From assembly GCA_900758475.1 (NCBI GenBank), contig CAAERQ010000031.1:1-64000 (forward strand): DNA of 64,000 bases, given 5' to 3'. The DNA is from an uncultured Collinsella sp. (GTDB lineage Bacteria > Actinomycetota > Coriobacteriia > Coriobacteriales > Coriobacteriaceae). Position numbers and translations under genes: made by a program. The notes under the pieces are model-generated. The model was given only the letters and a program-made list of their open reading frames with translations, searched no databases and was not told the DNA's origin. Of this stretch, positions 51,375-62,544 are shown piece after piece (position 1 is the first letter of the stretch; every line of letters begins with the position of its first letter).

Positions 51375-52157
51375 TTAGCGAAGGCCAAAAACAGAGCGTG
51401 CATTTGCTAAAACCGCTGACTCAATATGCTTTGCGTCACAGTTTTTGAGTGAGGCGATGCGTTCTGAGGTCCATGTGAGCGATCTGATGAGCGACTGCGC
51501 GCTTGTTTCTGTGTTTGCCTCCGCCGGTGCATCGGTCTCGAGCAGTAAACGATCGAGTGGAATCTGTCGTGCGTATTCGCGTCCTCGTTTAGACGCGAGC
51601 ATGCGTTCGTTGACGGAAAAATAGCAACCCGCATTACGCGCGCGGTCGAGTTCGTCCGAAGTGCCGCTAAACCAGTGGAAGATGATAGCGGGGGAGTCGG
51701 GGTTTGGGATGAGTAGTCCGTGCGATTCGAGGGCGTCCAGCACGGTTCCTGCCGAACGAACGGCGTGAATTGATATCACGCGCCCGGTAAGAGGATGCTG
51801 CACGAGCGCATCGCAGAGCCGGTCAAATGCCTGTATTTGAAGCAGTTCGCTTCCGGCGAAGCGCGCGGAAAAGTCGAGTCCCACCTCGCCGATGTAGCGC
51901 TCTTGGGCAGCAACTTCGCAAAGCAGATTGACTTCGGCAGGACCGCAGCGGCCGTCGGCGAGCCACCAGGGGTGGAGCCCAATGCCGGCGATGATGCCCG
52001 GATGGCGATGAGCGCGCTCGTTTGCGGCCGAAAAGTCGCGTGGGTCGACCCCGCAGTCAAAGAGCCCCAGACCCAACGCCGCCGACTCACTGGCTGCAGC
52101 ATCGGGGCTGAGCGTCAAATCAAGGTGACAATGCGTGTCAAAGAATCGCGGTTCCAT
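51375..52157 (-). CDS. TatD-family metal-dependent DNase
   Basis: A 260-residue TIM-barrel hydrolase with FDTHCHLD (first metal motif), GIGLHPWW, GEVGLDFS and LLLETDAP. TatD proteins are exonucleases. It starts 14 nt after the end of tcdA on the same strand. Confidence 0.9.
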   Translation of the reverse strand: MEPRFFDTHCHLDLTLSPDAAASESAALGLGLFDCGVDPRDFSAANERAHRHPGIIAGIGLHPWWLADGRCGPAEVNLLCEVAAQERYIGEVGLDFSARFAGSELLQIQAFDRLCDALVQHPLTGRVISIHAVRSAGTVLDALESHGLLIPNPDSPAIIFHWFSGTSDELDRARNAGCYFSVNERMLASKRGREYARQIPLDRLLLETDAPAEANTETSAQSLIRSLTWTSERIASLKNCDAKHIESAVLANARSVFGLR

Positions 52158-52171
52158 CGCAGGGCATCCTG

Positions 52172-52969
52172 CTAGTCCAGGCGCTGGCCATCGGCGCGCA
52201 CGCGCTCGGTGCCGCGCCCACTGATCTGGCGGATAACCTCGCCGGCAATCATCTGACCCATGATGGACGGCATAAAGCTGGCGGTTCCGAGTTCGGTACG
52301 CTCGTGGATGTTGGAAGGGTCGCGGGGCTGTGTCTTAACCGATTCCTCGCAGCTAAACAGTACATGCAGGCTCTTGATTCCGCGCTTCTTGCATTCTTTG
52401 CGCATGATGCGGCTCATGGGGTCACGTACCGTATCGAAGATGTCGGCAAAGCGGAGGCACTCGGGATGGAGCTTGTTGGCCCCGCCCATGGAGCTAACCA
52501 AACGGATGTCGTGGTCCTGAGCATATTTGGCAATGGTGAGCTTGGCCGAGATGGTGTCGATGGCGTCGACGACGTAGTCGAGCTTGCCGTCCGTCTGCTC
52601 CAAAACGCTCGCAAAGAACTCATCGATGTTATCGCTCAACAGGTATTCAGTTCGCTTGATGACGGTGGCGGCAGGATTGATATCGTGGATCATGGCCTCC
52701 ATCACGTCAACCTTGCGCTTGCCGACGGTGCTGTGAAAGGCGATGGCCTGGCGATTGATATTGCTGGGCGCGATGATGTCCTTATCCAGAATGACGAAAT
52801 GTCCGATGCCGCCGCGGGCGAGTGCCTCGCAGCAGTTGGAGCCCACGCCTCCGCAGCCGAGCACCAGTACCGTAGCATCGGCGAGCTTGTCGAGTGCCTC
52901 GCGGCCCATGATGATCTCGAGCTTGGTGTCGCGTGTCTCGATGGGGGCTGCGGCTGCGGTTTCGGTCAT
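52172..52969 (-). CDS. tcdA: tRNA threonylcarbamoyladenosine dehydratase
   Basis: A 265-residue ThiF/E1-like protein with the ATP-binding motif VLGCGGVGSNCCEALARGG and the NRQAIA segment, plus the MGGANKLHPE stretch typical of TcdA (CsdL). It cyclises t6A37 in tRNA. GGAGG precedes ATG 52969. Confidence 0.9.
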   Translation of the reverse strand: MTETAAAAPIETRDTKLEIIMGREALDKLADATVLVLGCGGVGSNCCEALARGGIGHFVILDKDIIAPSNINRQAIAFHSTVGKRKVDVMEAMIHDINPAATVIKRTEYLLSDNIDEFFASVLEQTDGKLDYVVDAIDTISAKLTIAKYAQDHDIRLVSSMGGANKLHPECLRFADIFDTVRDPMSRIMRKECKKRGIKSLHVLFSCEESVKTQPRDPSNIHERTELGTASFMPSIMGQMIAGEVIRQISGRGTERVRADGQRLD

Positions 52970-53176
52970 AGATATCCTCCGATGGGGAGTCGGTCGTGTT
53001 TTAGCTATCGCCATTATAGGTATTATTGCGATTCCATTTGAGCCCTTGGAGCTTGTTGAAATGGGATCGGGATTCGCATAAGATTGAAGCAGATGGCACC
53101 CGTTGCCGCGGGTTGGCCAACTCCCAAACACGTTTGTAGCGTGAGAAGTGGCCGTCTTCGCATTACGCGGGGGCGG

Positions 53177-53263
53177 CTATTTCATTCGACCTCCAATGTG
53201 GATGCCGAGCTCCACAGCCGCGATTACAAGCAACAACAACGTCAGGACATCGTCAATACTCAT
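53177..53263 (-). CDS. 28-residue membrane peptide resembling a holin-like type I toxin
   Basis: A minus-strand ATG at 53263, with GAAGGAG 8 nt upstream, encodes MSIDDVLTLLLLVIAAVELG followed by IHIGGRMK and a TAG stop at 53177. It is one hydrophobic helix with a charged end, like small holin-like toxins of Gram-positive bacteria. Such loci usually have an antisense antitoxin RNA on the other strand; the plus strand here is a candidate, but no promoter was established. Most of the surrounding 460-nt gap is otherwise empty. Confidence 0.6.
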   Translation of the reverse strand: MSIDDVLTLLLLVIAAVELGIHIGGRMK

Positions 53264-53365
53264 AGTCCATCTCCTTCTCGGGTAGAGGGAGCTGGCCCAT
53301 CTGCTTCAACTTCCATTGTAGCTAAATACGAACGAATGTTCTATAGAAGCTGCTGTATTAGATAA

Positions 53366-53395
53366 TTAGACAAACATCTAAATATCGAGTATAGT
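53366..53395 (+). promoter_or_regulatory. Operator and promoter of sdpR/sdpI
   Basis: A palindrome TTAGA-N6-TCTAA (53366-53381) overlaps a promoter with -35 TAGACA (53367-53372) and -10 TATAGT (53390-53395), 17 nt apart. This fits autorepression by the ArsR-type protein encoded just downstream. Confidence 0.7.
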
Positions 53396-53429
53396 GTGCG
53401 CGTCGAACGAAATGATGAGAGGAGGTCCT

Positions 53430-53708
53430 ATGCCGGGAGAGGGTTTTAAGGCGCTTGCCGATCCTACGCGGCGGCGCATTTTGGAACTACTGCACGAGGG
53501 CAATTGTACGGCCGGAGAGCTTGCCGAGCATTTTGACATCAGTAAGCCGTCACTGAGCCATCACTTGGCGACGCTCAAAAACGCCGGGTTGGTGACCGAT
53601 GAGCGCCATGGCCAAAACATCGTATACAGCTTAAACACCACCGTCATGCAGGATTTAATTGGCTGGTTTATGGGCTTTACAAACACGGAAGGTGATAAGG
53701 ATGAATAA
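53430..53708 (+). CDS. SdpR-like ArsR-family repressor
   Basis: A 92-residue ArsR/SdpR regulator with winged helix ALADPTRRRILELLHEGN and FDISKPSLSHHLATLK. It lacks metal-binding cysteines. ATG 53430 has AGGAGG upstream. It overlaps the SdpI gene by 8 nt, matching the autoregulated sdpRI operon of Bacillus. Confidence 0.88.
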   Translation: MPGEGFKALADPTRRRILELLHEGNCTAGELAEHFDISKPSLSHHLATLKNAGLVTDERHGQNIVYSLNTTVMQDLIGWFMGFTNTEGDKDE

Positions 53709-54405
53709 CGAAAACAAGGGCATTCACCCCACGGGGGTATCGTCGCGCGTGTGGATTGCGCTGGTCGCTCTGTGCGTCGCCAATGTCGTAGCGCACCTCA
53801 TGGTGATGCCGAGCTTGCCGGCGCAGATTCCCACGCACTGGGGCGCGAACGGCGCCGTCGACGGTTGGGGTCCTAGCTGGATGGCCTCCGCGCTCGGCGT
53901 GCTGCCTCTGGCGCTTCTCGCAATGTTCTGCGTGGTGCCGCGCATCGACCCCAAAGGTGAGGCATATCGAACCTCGGGCAAGTTCTACCAGGGCTTCGTA
54001 ATCGCCTTCACCTTGTTCATGTGCGCGATAAGCTGGCTGGGAGAGCTTACGGTCTGGGGCGTGGTGCCGGCGGTCGGTTCGGTTAACGTGCTGATTTCCG
54101 GTGTTGTCGGTTTGCTGTTCATCGGCGTAGGCAACTACTTGCCGCGTGTGAAGCAGAACTATACGCTCGGTATCAAGACACCCTGGGCGCTTGCCGATCC
54201 CGAGAACTGGCGCCGTACGCAGCGTTTTGGCGGCGCCTGCTTTATGGTGCTGGGTATTGGCCTGATTGTGATGGGCGTGGCAGGCAGCGTGCTTTCGAGT
54301 GAAGTCGTCGCCGCGGTGATTGCGGTTCTGGCGTTTGGTTCGGTCGGAGCCGTCTACGTCTACTCGTATCTGCTGTGGCGCAAATCGCAGCGGGCCGTTC
54401 GCTAA
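53701..54405 (+). CDS. SdpI-family immunity/membrane protein
   Basis: A 234-residue membrane protein with about six hydrophobic segments and the DUF1648/SdpI motif PAQIPTHWGANGAVDGWG plus LGIKTPWALADPENW. In Bacillus, SdpI gives immunity to the SdpC toxin and recruits SdpR to the membrane. No sdpABC toxin genes are here. Confidence 0.88.
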   Translation: MNNENKGIHPTGVSSRVWIALVALCVANVVAHLMVMPSLPAQIPTHWGANGAVDGWGPSWMASALGVLPLALLAMFCVVPRIDPKGEAYRTSGKFYQGFVIAFTLFMCAISWLGELTVWGVVPAVGSVNVLISGVVGLLFIGVGNYLPRVKQNYTLGIKTPWALADPENWRRTQRFGGACFMVLGIGLIVMGVAGSVLSSEVVAAVIAVLAFGSVGAVYVYSYLLWRKSQRAVR

Positions 54406-54582
54406 GGTTGCGGAAAACTAGCGTACGCAGTTCATAGTATGTTCCGGGGGACTTTTCCCAGGTAGTATTAGGGGGTGTGGGCAACCATGCCCCTTTTTAT
54501 TAGAACGCGTGGACTGCCTCTCCGCTTTTTCCAAAACGGAGAGGGGGAGAAGATTTCCGCAGCTAGATAAGGAGAAATGACT

Positions 54583-56262
<1,680 letters not shown>

Positions 56263-56440
56263 TTTGTTACGCGGTTTTACCAAACCGCGTAACTGCTCGA
56301 CGCTGCGCGGGCCGCAAGCACCCCATCTTGCCGTTCAAACCGTCGCTCGCGTACCGAAGTACGCGTCGCTCCTCTTTCACGGCAACCTGGGGCACTTGCG
56401 GCCCGCTCGCTGTTGGTCACGAAACATCGATGAATGCTAA
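56263..56440. repeat. 12-bp hairpin plus imperfect 27-bp inverted repeat after ettA
   Basis: A perfect 12-bp stem GTTACGCGGTTT/AAACCGCGTAAC (56266-56293) is followed by a larger inverted repeat with arms 56307-56333 and 56380-56406 (four mismatches in 27). Inside that is GCGTAC/GTACGC. It probably terminates ettA; its form matches other long repeats in the window. Confidence 0.75.
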
Positions 56441-56478
56441 TAAAAACGGCTCAAATCCGGGTTTGGATTTGAGCCGTT
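56441..56478 (-). terminator. Terminator of the Pro/Glu-rich protein gene
   Basis: On the minus strand, a 12-bp stem CGGCTCAAATCC with its complement is followed by TTTTTATT. Confidence 0.85.
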
Positions 56479-56483
56479 TGTCG

Positions 56484-57791
56484 TTACTGCTCGGGTTCTT
56501 CGACTTTGTCGATGGCCCAGGCGGCTCCGAGACCGCCGGTGGTGTTGCGGCGGATGCGCACGGTGACTTCGTGGCGCTCGCCGGCCTGCGTGTAGCGCAG
56601 GGGGAAGATTGCGCGGTTTCGCGCGGCCTCGATGGTACCGCGCTCGCGGGCGATCCAGTAGTACTCGCCGACAATGCCGAGGGTGTCGGCGCCGTAGGGG
56701 AGATAGGTCGACAACTGGTGCAGAAGCGGACCGGGGCAGAAGACTTCGGTTGCGAAATCGATGGGGAAGTCCTCGGGGATGGCGGGCGCTACGGGTGCGG
56801 GGGTTGGGGCCGCTACGGGTACCGAAGCCGGTGCCGGTGAGGGAATTCGGTCGCAAGCAGAGGCGGGCACGGATTCGATGAAGGGTGCGGGCTCCGGCGT
56901 CGCTTCCGGCTTGATCGTGGAATCTGCGGGCTCCTCGGTGACGGGCGCGTCTACAGCTGCGGTTTCAACCTTAACCTGCGTTGCGTTCTCGTTCTCGACG
57001 CTCGACTTTGCCTCGATGGGCGTGGATGCCATGGTGGTGATGCCGGCGTTGGCGTTCTCGGGGTCATAGACGACCGTGAGCGAGATGGCGGGCTGCGGCG
57101 TCTCGGGCTCCGGCGTCGACTCAGTAGCGCCTTGCTCGTCGGGCTCGTCGGGCTGATTGTCCTCGGCCTCGTCGCCAAAGACATCGCTGTTTTGGAACGC
57201 AGACGTCTCGGGCTGGTCAGCGGCTTCTTCGGTTGTCGACTTGGGAGCCTCGTTGAGCTCGGCAGTGGCTTCCTGCTCGGATATGACTTCGGGGTCGGTC
57301 GTGGCGGCGATTTCGGTTTCGGCTTCTGCCGTTACCTCAATAGCGACTTCGATCTCTGCCTCGGGCTCGGGCTCCGGAGCGACTTCGGCCACGGGCTCGG
57401 GCTCGGAGCGCTTAACGTGCTTGGGACGCACGGCCTTGAGGTCCTTCTCGCCGCGTTTTTTCTTTTTGTAGGACTGCTTGGCACCCTTGGCAGCCTTGGG
57501 CTTGTCCTCGCCCTTGGCAAGGGCGGCATCCCATGCCTCGTTGGCGATGACGGTGGCATACAGGCGACCGCCCTTAAAGATGGTCAGCTTAATGCAGTCA
57601 TCGAGCTCCTCGAGCAGCTCGCGCGTGGACTCGAAGCCCAGGTCATAAGCGGCCATGTCGCCAGCGGCGAGTGCCTCCTCGACCTGCGTCATAAACGTTT
57701 GCTTGCCGCACCCAATCGCATCGCGCAGCAGGCGATACAGATAGATGTGGTTGCCCAGCGATAGCGTGGGCCTAACTATTGTCTTGCTCAT
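56484..57791 (-). CDS. Unknown protein with a long Glu/Pro/Ala-rich linker
   Basis: A 435-residue protein in three parts: an N-terminal domain (about 1-95, RPTLSLGNHIYLYRLLRDAI), a Lys-rich stretch (100-130), then an acidic Glu/Pro/Ala/Thr linker of about 200 residues, and a C-terminal beta domain (about 345-435, GEYYWIARERGTIEAARNR). ATG 57791 has AGGAG upstream. No signal peptide or membrane segment, so it is probably cytoplasmic. I do not recognise the domains. Confidence 0.65.
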   Translation of the reverse strand: MSKTIVRPTLSLGNHIYLYRLLRDAIGCGKQTFMTQVEEALAAGDMAAYDLGFESTRELLEELDDCIKLTIFKGGRLYATVIANEAWDAALAKGEDKPKAAKGAKQSYKKKKRGEKDLKAVRPKHVKRSEPEPVAEVAPEPEPEAEIEVAIEVTAEAETEIAATTDPEVISEQEATAELNEAPKSTTEEAADQPETSAFQNSDVFGDEAEDNQPDEPDEQGATESTPEPETPQPAISLTVVYDPENANAGITTMASTPIEAKSSVENENATQVKVETAAVDAPVTEEPADSTIKPEATPEPAPFIESVPASACDRIPSPAPASVPVAAPTPAPVAPAIPEDFPIDFATEVFCPGPLLHQLSTYLPYGADTLGIVGEYYWIARERGTIEAARNRAIFPLRYTQAGERHEVTVRIRRNTTGGLGAAWAIDKVEEPEQ

Positions 57792-57864
57792 GGCAAATCT
57801 CCTCTTTACACACGTAAAGCATCTTACCATCGCATAGCGTTCGCCATGGCGGCACCCAAGGCAA

Positions 57865-57896
57865 ACGGGCGCGAACCGCTATCGATTCGCGCCCGT
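57865..57896. terminator. Hairpin between two minus-strand genes
   Basis: A perfect 11-bp stem ACGGGCGCGAA/TTCGCGCCCGT with a 10-nt loop. It lies just past the stop codon of the Ser/Thr-rich membrane protein gene. Confidence 0.7.
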
Positions 57897-57927
57897 TGTA
57901 CAGGTTGCCTATCTGGGGATGCAGCGC

Positions 57928-58878
57928 CTAGTTGCCCGATGTCGTGCCTTGGCTTGAACTGTCAGATGTCGTGCCCGATGTGGTGCCACTCGAATTGCTG
58001 TTGTTGCTGTCTGCTGTGCCCGTTCCCGACGTGGTGTCGCTCGTCTGGCCGCCCGTGTTCGGCTGCGAACCGTCAGTCGTTTGGCTTGAGTCGGTCGTGC
58101 CGGACGGCGTGCCACTGTTGGACGTAGAGGAATCGGTGCCCTGCGATTGGTTTTGGGTGTTCGAGGACGAATCGGCAGAGGTGGAACTGTCCTGCGTGCC
58201 GTCCGTCTGTGCCTGCTGGTCTTGCGACTGGGTGTTGCCATTTGCATCACTCTCCGTCGTGCGCGACGACAGAATCGGCTCGGGGCGCTCGCCCAGACCC
58301 TCACCGGCGGTGGTGATAAGGATGGCGCCGGCGCAGGCGATGACCGCGACAATGGCGATGGCGATCGAGAAGACGATGACCTTCTTTTGCGTCTGGCTGC
58401 GCTCTGCCGCCGCCTTGGCGCGCAGGCTGTCGGGAGCAACGCGCGCCGTGGTCGCGCGCCCCGCAATCTGGCGCATCTCCTGCGTAGTCGCGGCGCCGCC
58501 CAGGTGCTCCTCGGCATTAAACTCAACGGGCTCATAGGCGCCGGCGGGGTAGTCGACGGCGGCGTGCGTACCTTTGAGGGCTTCGGCGCTGGCAGAGATA
58601 AAGTGGCGGTAGACCTGCGAGGACACAACGGTGATAACCGAGCTCACGGCGGCACCAATTACTGAACCAGCGATACCAATCTTGGAGGCAAGCGCGACGC
58701 TCGTGGCGGCAGCTGCGGCGCCGGCGATGATCTGGGGAATGGAAATGTCGTCGAACAGGCCCTTTTTGGGCGCGATGGCCATGGTCTGTCCGATGGAATG
58801 GTTCTCGTGCACGCCGTTGTTGAGCGATGCCGGCGTCATGACGCGCGTGCGCGGCGCGTCGGTGTACTTGGTTGTCAT
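57928..58878 (-). CDS. Membrane protein with Ser/Thr-rich tail
   Basis: A 316-residue protein with hydrophobic segments at about 45-90 (IIAGAAAAATSVALASKIG) and 168-195 (VIVFSIAIAIVAVIACAG), followed by a ~110-residue tail of Ser/Thr/Gly/Asn/Gln. The tail is probably outside the cell. The tail has low complexity, so length polymorphism is likely. GGGAGGA precedes ATG 58878. No family was recognised. Confidence 0.6.
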   Translation of the reverse strand: MTTKYTDAPRTRVMTPASLNNGVHENHSIGQTMAIAPKKGLFDDISIPQIIAGAAAAATSVALASKIGIAGSVIGAAVSSVITVVSSQVYRHFISASAEALKGTHAAVDYPAGAYEPVEFNAEEHLGGAATTQEMRQIAGRATTARVAPDSLRAKAAAERSQTQKKVIVFSIAIAIVAVIACAGAILITTAGEGLGERPEPILSSRTTESDANGNTQSQDQQAQTDGTQDSSTSADSSSNTQNQSQGTDSSTSNSGTPSGTTDSSQTTDGSQPNTGGQTSDTTSGTGTADSNNSNSSGTTSGTTSDSSSQGTTSGN

Positions 58879-59081
58879 ACGGGGTCCTCCCGGTGTAAAT
58901 CTGCTTCGTTTCGTGTAGCCCTCAGGGTACCCACCAGATGTGAATCGTGCGTGACGTTTAACAGATACCATCAACTCATCAATAGCTCACCAAGTTGGTG
59001 GGATGCGGTTACACCCGGCGGTTGAACTACAATAGGGCTTGCTAATTGTTGTGAATGGCGTCTACGCACGGGAGCATTCTT

Positions 59082-61061
59082 ATGAATCTTCACCTTTCTC
59101 AGTCTGATGGCTTTTTGCGTGTGGCGGCGGCGTCGCCGCAGATTCGCGTGGTCGATGTCGAGGGCAATGCCGAGGTTGCGTTAGCGGCTGTTCGCGCGGC
59201 TGTTGAGCGCGGCGTTCGCGCGCTGGTGCTGCCCGAGCTTAATCTGACTGGCTATACCGCGGCCGATCTGTTCCATAACCGCACGCTGCTGCATGCCTGC
59301 GAGGCTGCTTTGGTGCATATCCTCGATGAGACTCGTGAGCTTCCGATTGTCTTTACCATCGGTCTTCCCGTTGCAGTTGCCGAGAATATCTACAACTGCG
59401 CCGCCGTGTGCTGCGCGGGCGAGCTTTTGGGCCTCACGGCCAAGAAGTATCTGCCCAACTATGGCGAGTTCTACGAGCGCCGCTGGTTTGCTCCGGCGCC
59501 CGCAGATCCCGTGTGGGTCGAGTTTGCCGGTCAGGGTCCGGTTCCGCTGGGTTCGGAGCTTGTCTACCGCTGCTGTGACGAGGGTGCCGAGGATATGGTG
59601 CTGGGCGTTGAGGTCTGCGAGGACCTGTGGGTGCCGGCGCCCCCTTCGACCGAGATGGCGCTTGCCGGTGCGACGGTGATCCTCAACCCGTCGGCCTCGG
59701 ACGAGATTATCGGCAAGGCAGATTACCGACGCAGCCTCATATCCAACCAGAGCGCGCGCCTGTACTGTGCCTATGCCTATGCAGATGCGAGCGAGGGCGA
59801 GTCCACGACCGACATGGTCTTTGCGGGCGAGAACCTCGTCTACGAAAACGGATCTAAGCTCGCCGCCACGAAGCTTCTTACCTGCGATATGGCGGTGGCC
59901 GATGTCGATCTTGACCGTCTGGTTGCCGAGCGCCGCCGCTCGACGACGTGGACGCGCGCGGACGATGCGCCGGAGGCCACGACCGTTGAATTTTCGTTTG
60001 AGGGCGTGCTGACGGACGAACCTGTCCTGCGCGATGCACTCGGCATCGACCGTGTCTTCCCCCGTGCGCCCTTTGTGCCGGCCGACCATGGTGACCTGGC
60101 CGAGCGTTGCGAGACCATCTTCGACCTGCAGACCGCCGGTCTCAAGACCCGCCTTGCCCACACGGGCACCAAGGCTGCGGTCATCGGCCTTTCGGGTGGC
60201 TTGGACTCTACGCTGGCACTGCTTGTGACCGTGCGTGCCTTCGATGCGCTGGGGCTGCCGCGCACCGGTATCACAGCCGTGTCCATGCCCGGCTTTGGCA
60301 CGACGCATCGCACTAAGTCCAACGCCGAGTCGCTCGCTCGCGACCTAGGCGTGAGCTTCCGCGAGGTTTCGATCCATGCGGCTGTGGAGCAGCACTTCAA
60401 GGACATTGAGCACGATTCGGCCGTGCAGGACGTGACCTACGAGAACAGCCAGGCCCGCGAGCGTACGCAGATTCTGATGGACTTGGCCAACCAGGCTGGC
60501 GGTTTTGTCATCGGCACGGGCGACCTGTCGGAGCTGGCGCTCGGCTGGGCTACCTATAACGGCGACCACATGAGCATGTACGCCGTCAACGCGAGCGTGC
60601 CCAAGACGCTCGTGCGTCATCTGGTGCGCTATGCCGCCGATGTCTTTGGCGGGCGTATTGCCGAGGTCTTGCTCGACATCCTCGATACGCCGGTGTCTCC
60701 CGAGCTTCTGCCGCCCACGGGCGATGGCGAGATTGCACAGAAGACCGAGGATTTGGTGGGGCCGTACGAGCTGCACGACTACTTCCTCTATTACCTGCTG
60801 CGCTTTGGCTTTGAGCCGGGCAAGATCTACCGCATGGCGCTCAAGAGCTTCGAGGGCGTCTACGACGCCAAGACCGTCCACACGTGGCTACGTACGTTCT
60901 ACCGTCGCTTCTTTGCCCAGCAGTTTAAGCGCAGCTGCCTGCCCGATGGTCCCAAGGTTGGCTCGGTGACGCTCAGCCCGCGCGGCGATTGGCGTATGCC
61001 GAGTGACGCCGGTTCGCGTCTGTGGCTTGCGCGGATCGACGCGCTCAATCCAGTTGACTAA
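59082..61061 (+). CDS. nadE: Glutamine-dependent NAD+ synthetase
   Basis: A 659-residue two-domain enzyme: an N-terminal nitrilase-type glutaminase with catalytic Glu (VLPELNLTGY), Lys (TAKKYLPNYGEFYE) and Cys (GVEVCEDLW), and a C-terminal NAD synthase with P-loop GLSGGLDSTLA. It amidates nicotinic acid adenine dinucleotide to NAD+. ATG 59082 has GGGAGC upstream. It is followed by a strong terminator. Confidence 0.95.
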   Translation: MNLHLSQSDGFLRVAAASPQIRVVDVEGNAEVALAAVRAAVERGVRALVLPELNLTGYTAADLFHNRTLLHACEAALVHILDETRELPIVFTIGLPVAVAENIYNCAAVCCAGELLGLTAKKYLPNYGEFYERRWFAPAPADPVWVEFAGQGPVPLGSELVYRCCDEGAEDMVLGVEVCEDLWVPAPPSTEMALAGATVILNPSASDEIIGKADYRRSLISNQSARLYCAYAYADASEGESTTDMVFAGENLVYENGSKLAATKLLTCDMAVADVDLDRLVAERRRSTTWTRADDAPEATTVEFSFEGVLTDEPVLRDALGIDRVFPRAPFVPADHGDLAERCETIFDLQTAGLKTRLAHTGTKAAVIGLSGGLDSTLALLVTVRAFDALGLPRTGITAVSMPGFGTTHRTKSNAESLARDLGVSFREVSIHAAVEQHFKDIEHDSAVQDVTYENSQARERTQILMDLANQAGGFVIGTGDLSELALGWATYNGDHMSMYAVNASVPKTLVRHLVRYAADVFGGRIAEVLLDILDTPVSPELLPPTGDGEIAQKTEDLVGPYELHDYFLYYLLRFGFEPGKIYRMALKSFEGVYDAKTVHTWLRTFYRRFFAQQFKRSCLPDGPKVGSVTLSPRGDWRMPSDAGSRLWLARIDALNPVD

Positions 61062-61129
61062 GGTTGGCTAAATTGAACCAATACGGGGGTTGCAAGCGTT
61101 ACACTTTTGCAATCTGATGGCCCGTATCG

Positions 61130-61161
61130 CGCGGCGCTCTTGTCGGAGCGCCGCGTTTTTT
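61130..61161 (+). terminator. Terminator after nadE
   Basis: A perfect 10-bp stem CGCGGCGCTC/GAGCGCCGCG followed by six T residues, about 20 nt before the aminotransferase start codon. Confidence 0.9.
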
Positions 61162-61179
61162 ATATCGAAAGGTGGCACC

Positions 61180-62343
61180 ATGCAGGCATCGCAGCGTCTC
61201 GACCGCTTTGGCGCGGAGGTCTTCGCCTCACTCAACAACAAGCTTCTCGCGCTGAAGGCTCAGGGCAAGACCATTTACAACATGAGCGTGGGCACGCCCG
61301 ACTTTAAGCCGTACGACCACGTGGTCGAGGCGCTCACGCAGGCAGCCCAAGATCCCGAGATGTGGAAGTATGCCCTGCGTGACCTGCCCGAACTCAAGCA
61401 AGCCGTGTGCGATTACTATGAGCGTCGCTTTGGCGTTTCGGGCATTACGCCGTCCATGGTGCAGTCGTGCAACGGCACGCAGGAGGGCGTGGGCCATTTG
61501 GGCCTGGCCCTGCTCGATCCGGGCGACACCATTCTGGTTCCCGATCCGTGCTACCCGGTCTTCGAGGCGGGTGCCAAGATCGCCGATGCCAAGCTCGAGT
61601 ACTATCCGCTGGTTGCCGAGCACAATTACCTGCCCTATGTGGCGGGCATCGATCCCGAGGTGGCCGATCGTGCCAAGTACATGATCGTGTCGCTGCCCGC
61701 CAACCCGGTGGGCTCGGTGGGCACGCCCGAGATCTACGAGGAGATCATCGCTTTCGCCCGCGAGCACGACCTGCTGATCGTCCATGACAACGCATACTCC
61801 GACATCGTGTTCGACGGCGAGCCGGGCGGCAGCTTCTTGCAGTATCCCGGTGCGCTTGAGGTGGGCGTGGAGTTCTTCTCGCTCTCCAAGTCGTTTAACG
61901 TCACCGGTGCCCGCATCGGCTTTTTGGTCGGTCGCGAGGATGTGGTCTCGGCCTTTGCCAAGCTGCGCGGCCAGATCGACTTTGGCATGTTCTTCCCGAT
62001 CCAGAAGGCCGCCATCGCCTGCCTGAACGGTCCGCGCGATGAGGTCGAGGCGCAGCGTCTGAAGTACCAGGAGCGCCGCGATGCCCTGTGCGACGGTCTT
62101 GAGGGCTTGGGCTGGGAGCGCCCCAACGCGCATGGCTCTATGTTTGTGTGGGCCAAGCTTCCCGGTGGCCGCACCGATTCCATGGCGTTTTGCGAGGAGC
62201 TCATGGAGAAGGCCGGCGTTGTGGTGACGCCGGGCGCGAGCTTTGGTCCTTCGGGCGAGGGGCACGTGCGCATGGCGCTGGTCTTGCCGCCCGACCAGAT
62301 CGCTTTGGCTGTCGAGGCTATTCGCGAGGCGGGCCTGTATTAG
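61180..62343 (+). CDS. Class I/II PLP aminotransferase
   Basis: A 387-residue fold-type I aminotransferase with NMSVGTPDFKP near the start, PANPVGSVG, the tyrosine-containing HDNAYSDIVFDG, and the PLP-binding Lys in FFSLSKSFN. It is close to the LL-diaminopimelate/alanine aminotransferase group, but the substrate is uncertain. ATG 61180 follows AAAGGTGG. Confidence 0.9.
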   Translation: MQASQRLDRFGAEVFASLNNKLLALKAQGKTIYNMSVGTPDFKPYDHVVEALTQAAQDPEMWKYALRDLPELKQAVCDYYERRFGVSGITPSMVQSCNGTQEGVGHLGLALLDPGDTILVPDPCYPVFEAGAKIADAKLEYYPLVAEHNYLPYVAGIDPEVADRAKYMIVSLPANPVGSVGTPEIYEEIIAFAREHDLLIVHDNAYSDIVFDGEPGGSFLQYPGALEVGVEFFSLSKSFNVTGARIGFLVGREDVVSAFAKLRGQIDFGMFFPIQKAAIACLNGPRDEVEAQRLKYQERRDALCDGLEGLGWERPNAHGSMFVWAKLPGGRTDSMAFCEELMEKAGVVVTPGASFGPSGEGHVRMALVLPPDQIALAVEAIREAGLY

Positions 62344-62486
62344 AAAGCTATTTCGCCTCGTCAATATATCGAAACCGATTTCGTGCAGTTATTTTACGAA
62401 TCCTGCAAACAATTTCGGTAAACGGTCGATTTTTGGCTGCGAATAGGAGCATAATCAAAGTCCCGATTGGATGTATTGGGATTACG

Positions 62487-62522
62487 ACAAGCCGCTCGGG
62501 TCGTTCCCGGGCGGCTTGTTTG
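62487..62522 (+). promoter_or_regulatory. Attenuator-like hairpin ahead of ldh
   Basis: A 14-bp stem (arms 62487-62500 and 62506-62519, one G-T pair) with a 5-nt loop and TTTG, about 23 nt before the start codon. It could end read-through from the aminotransferase or attenuate ldh. A possible -10 element CATAAT lies at 62450-62455. Confidence 0.6.
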
Positions 62523-62544
62523 TGGAGTGAGATGGGAGTTTCTA

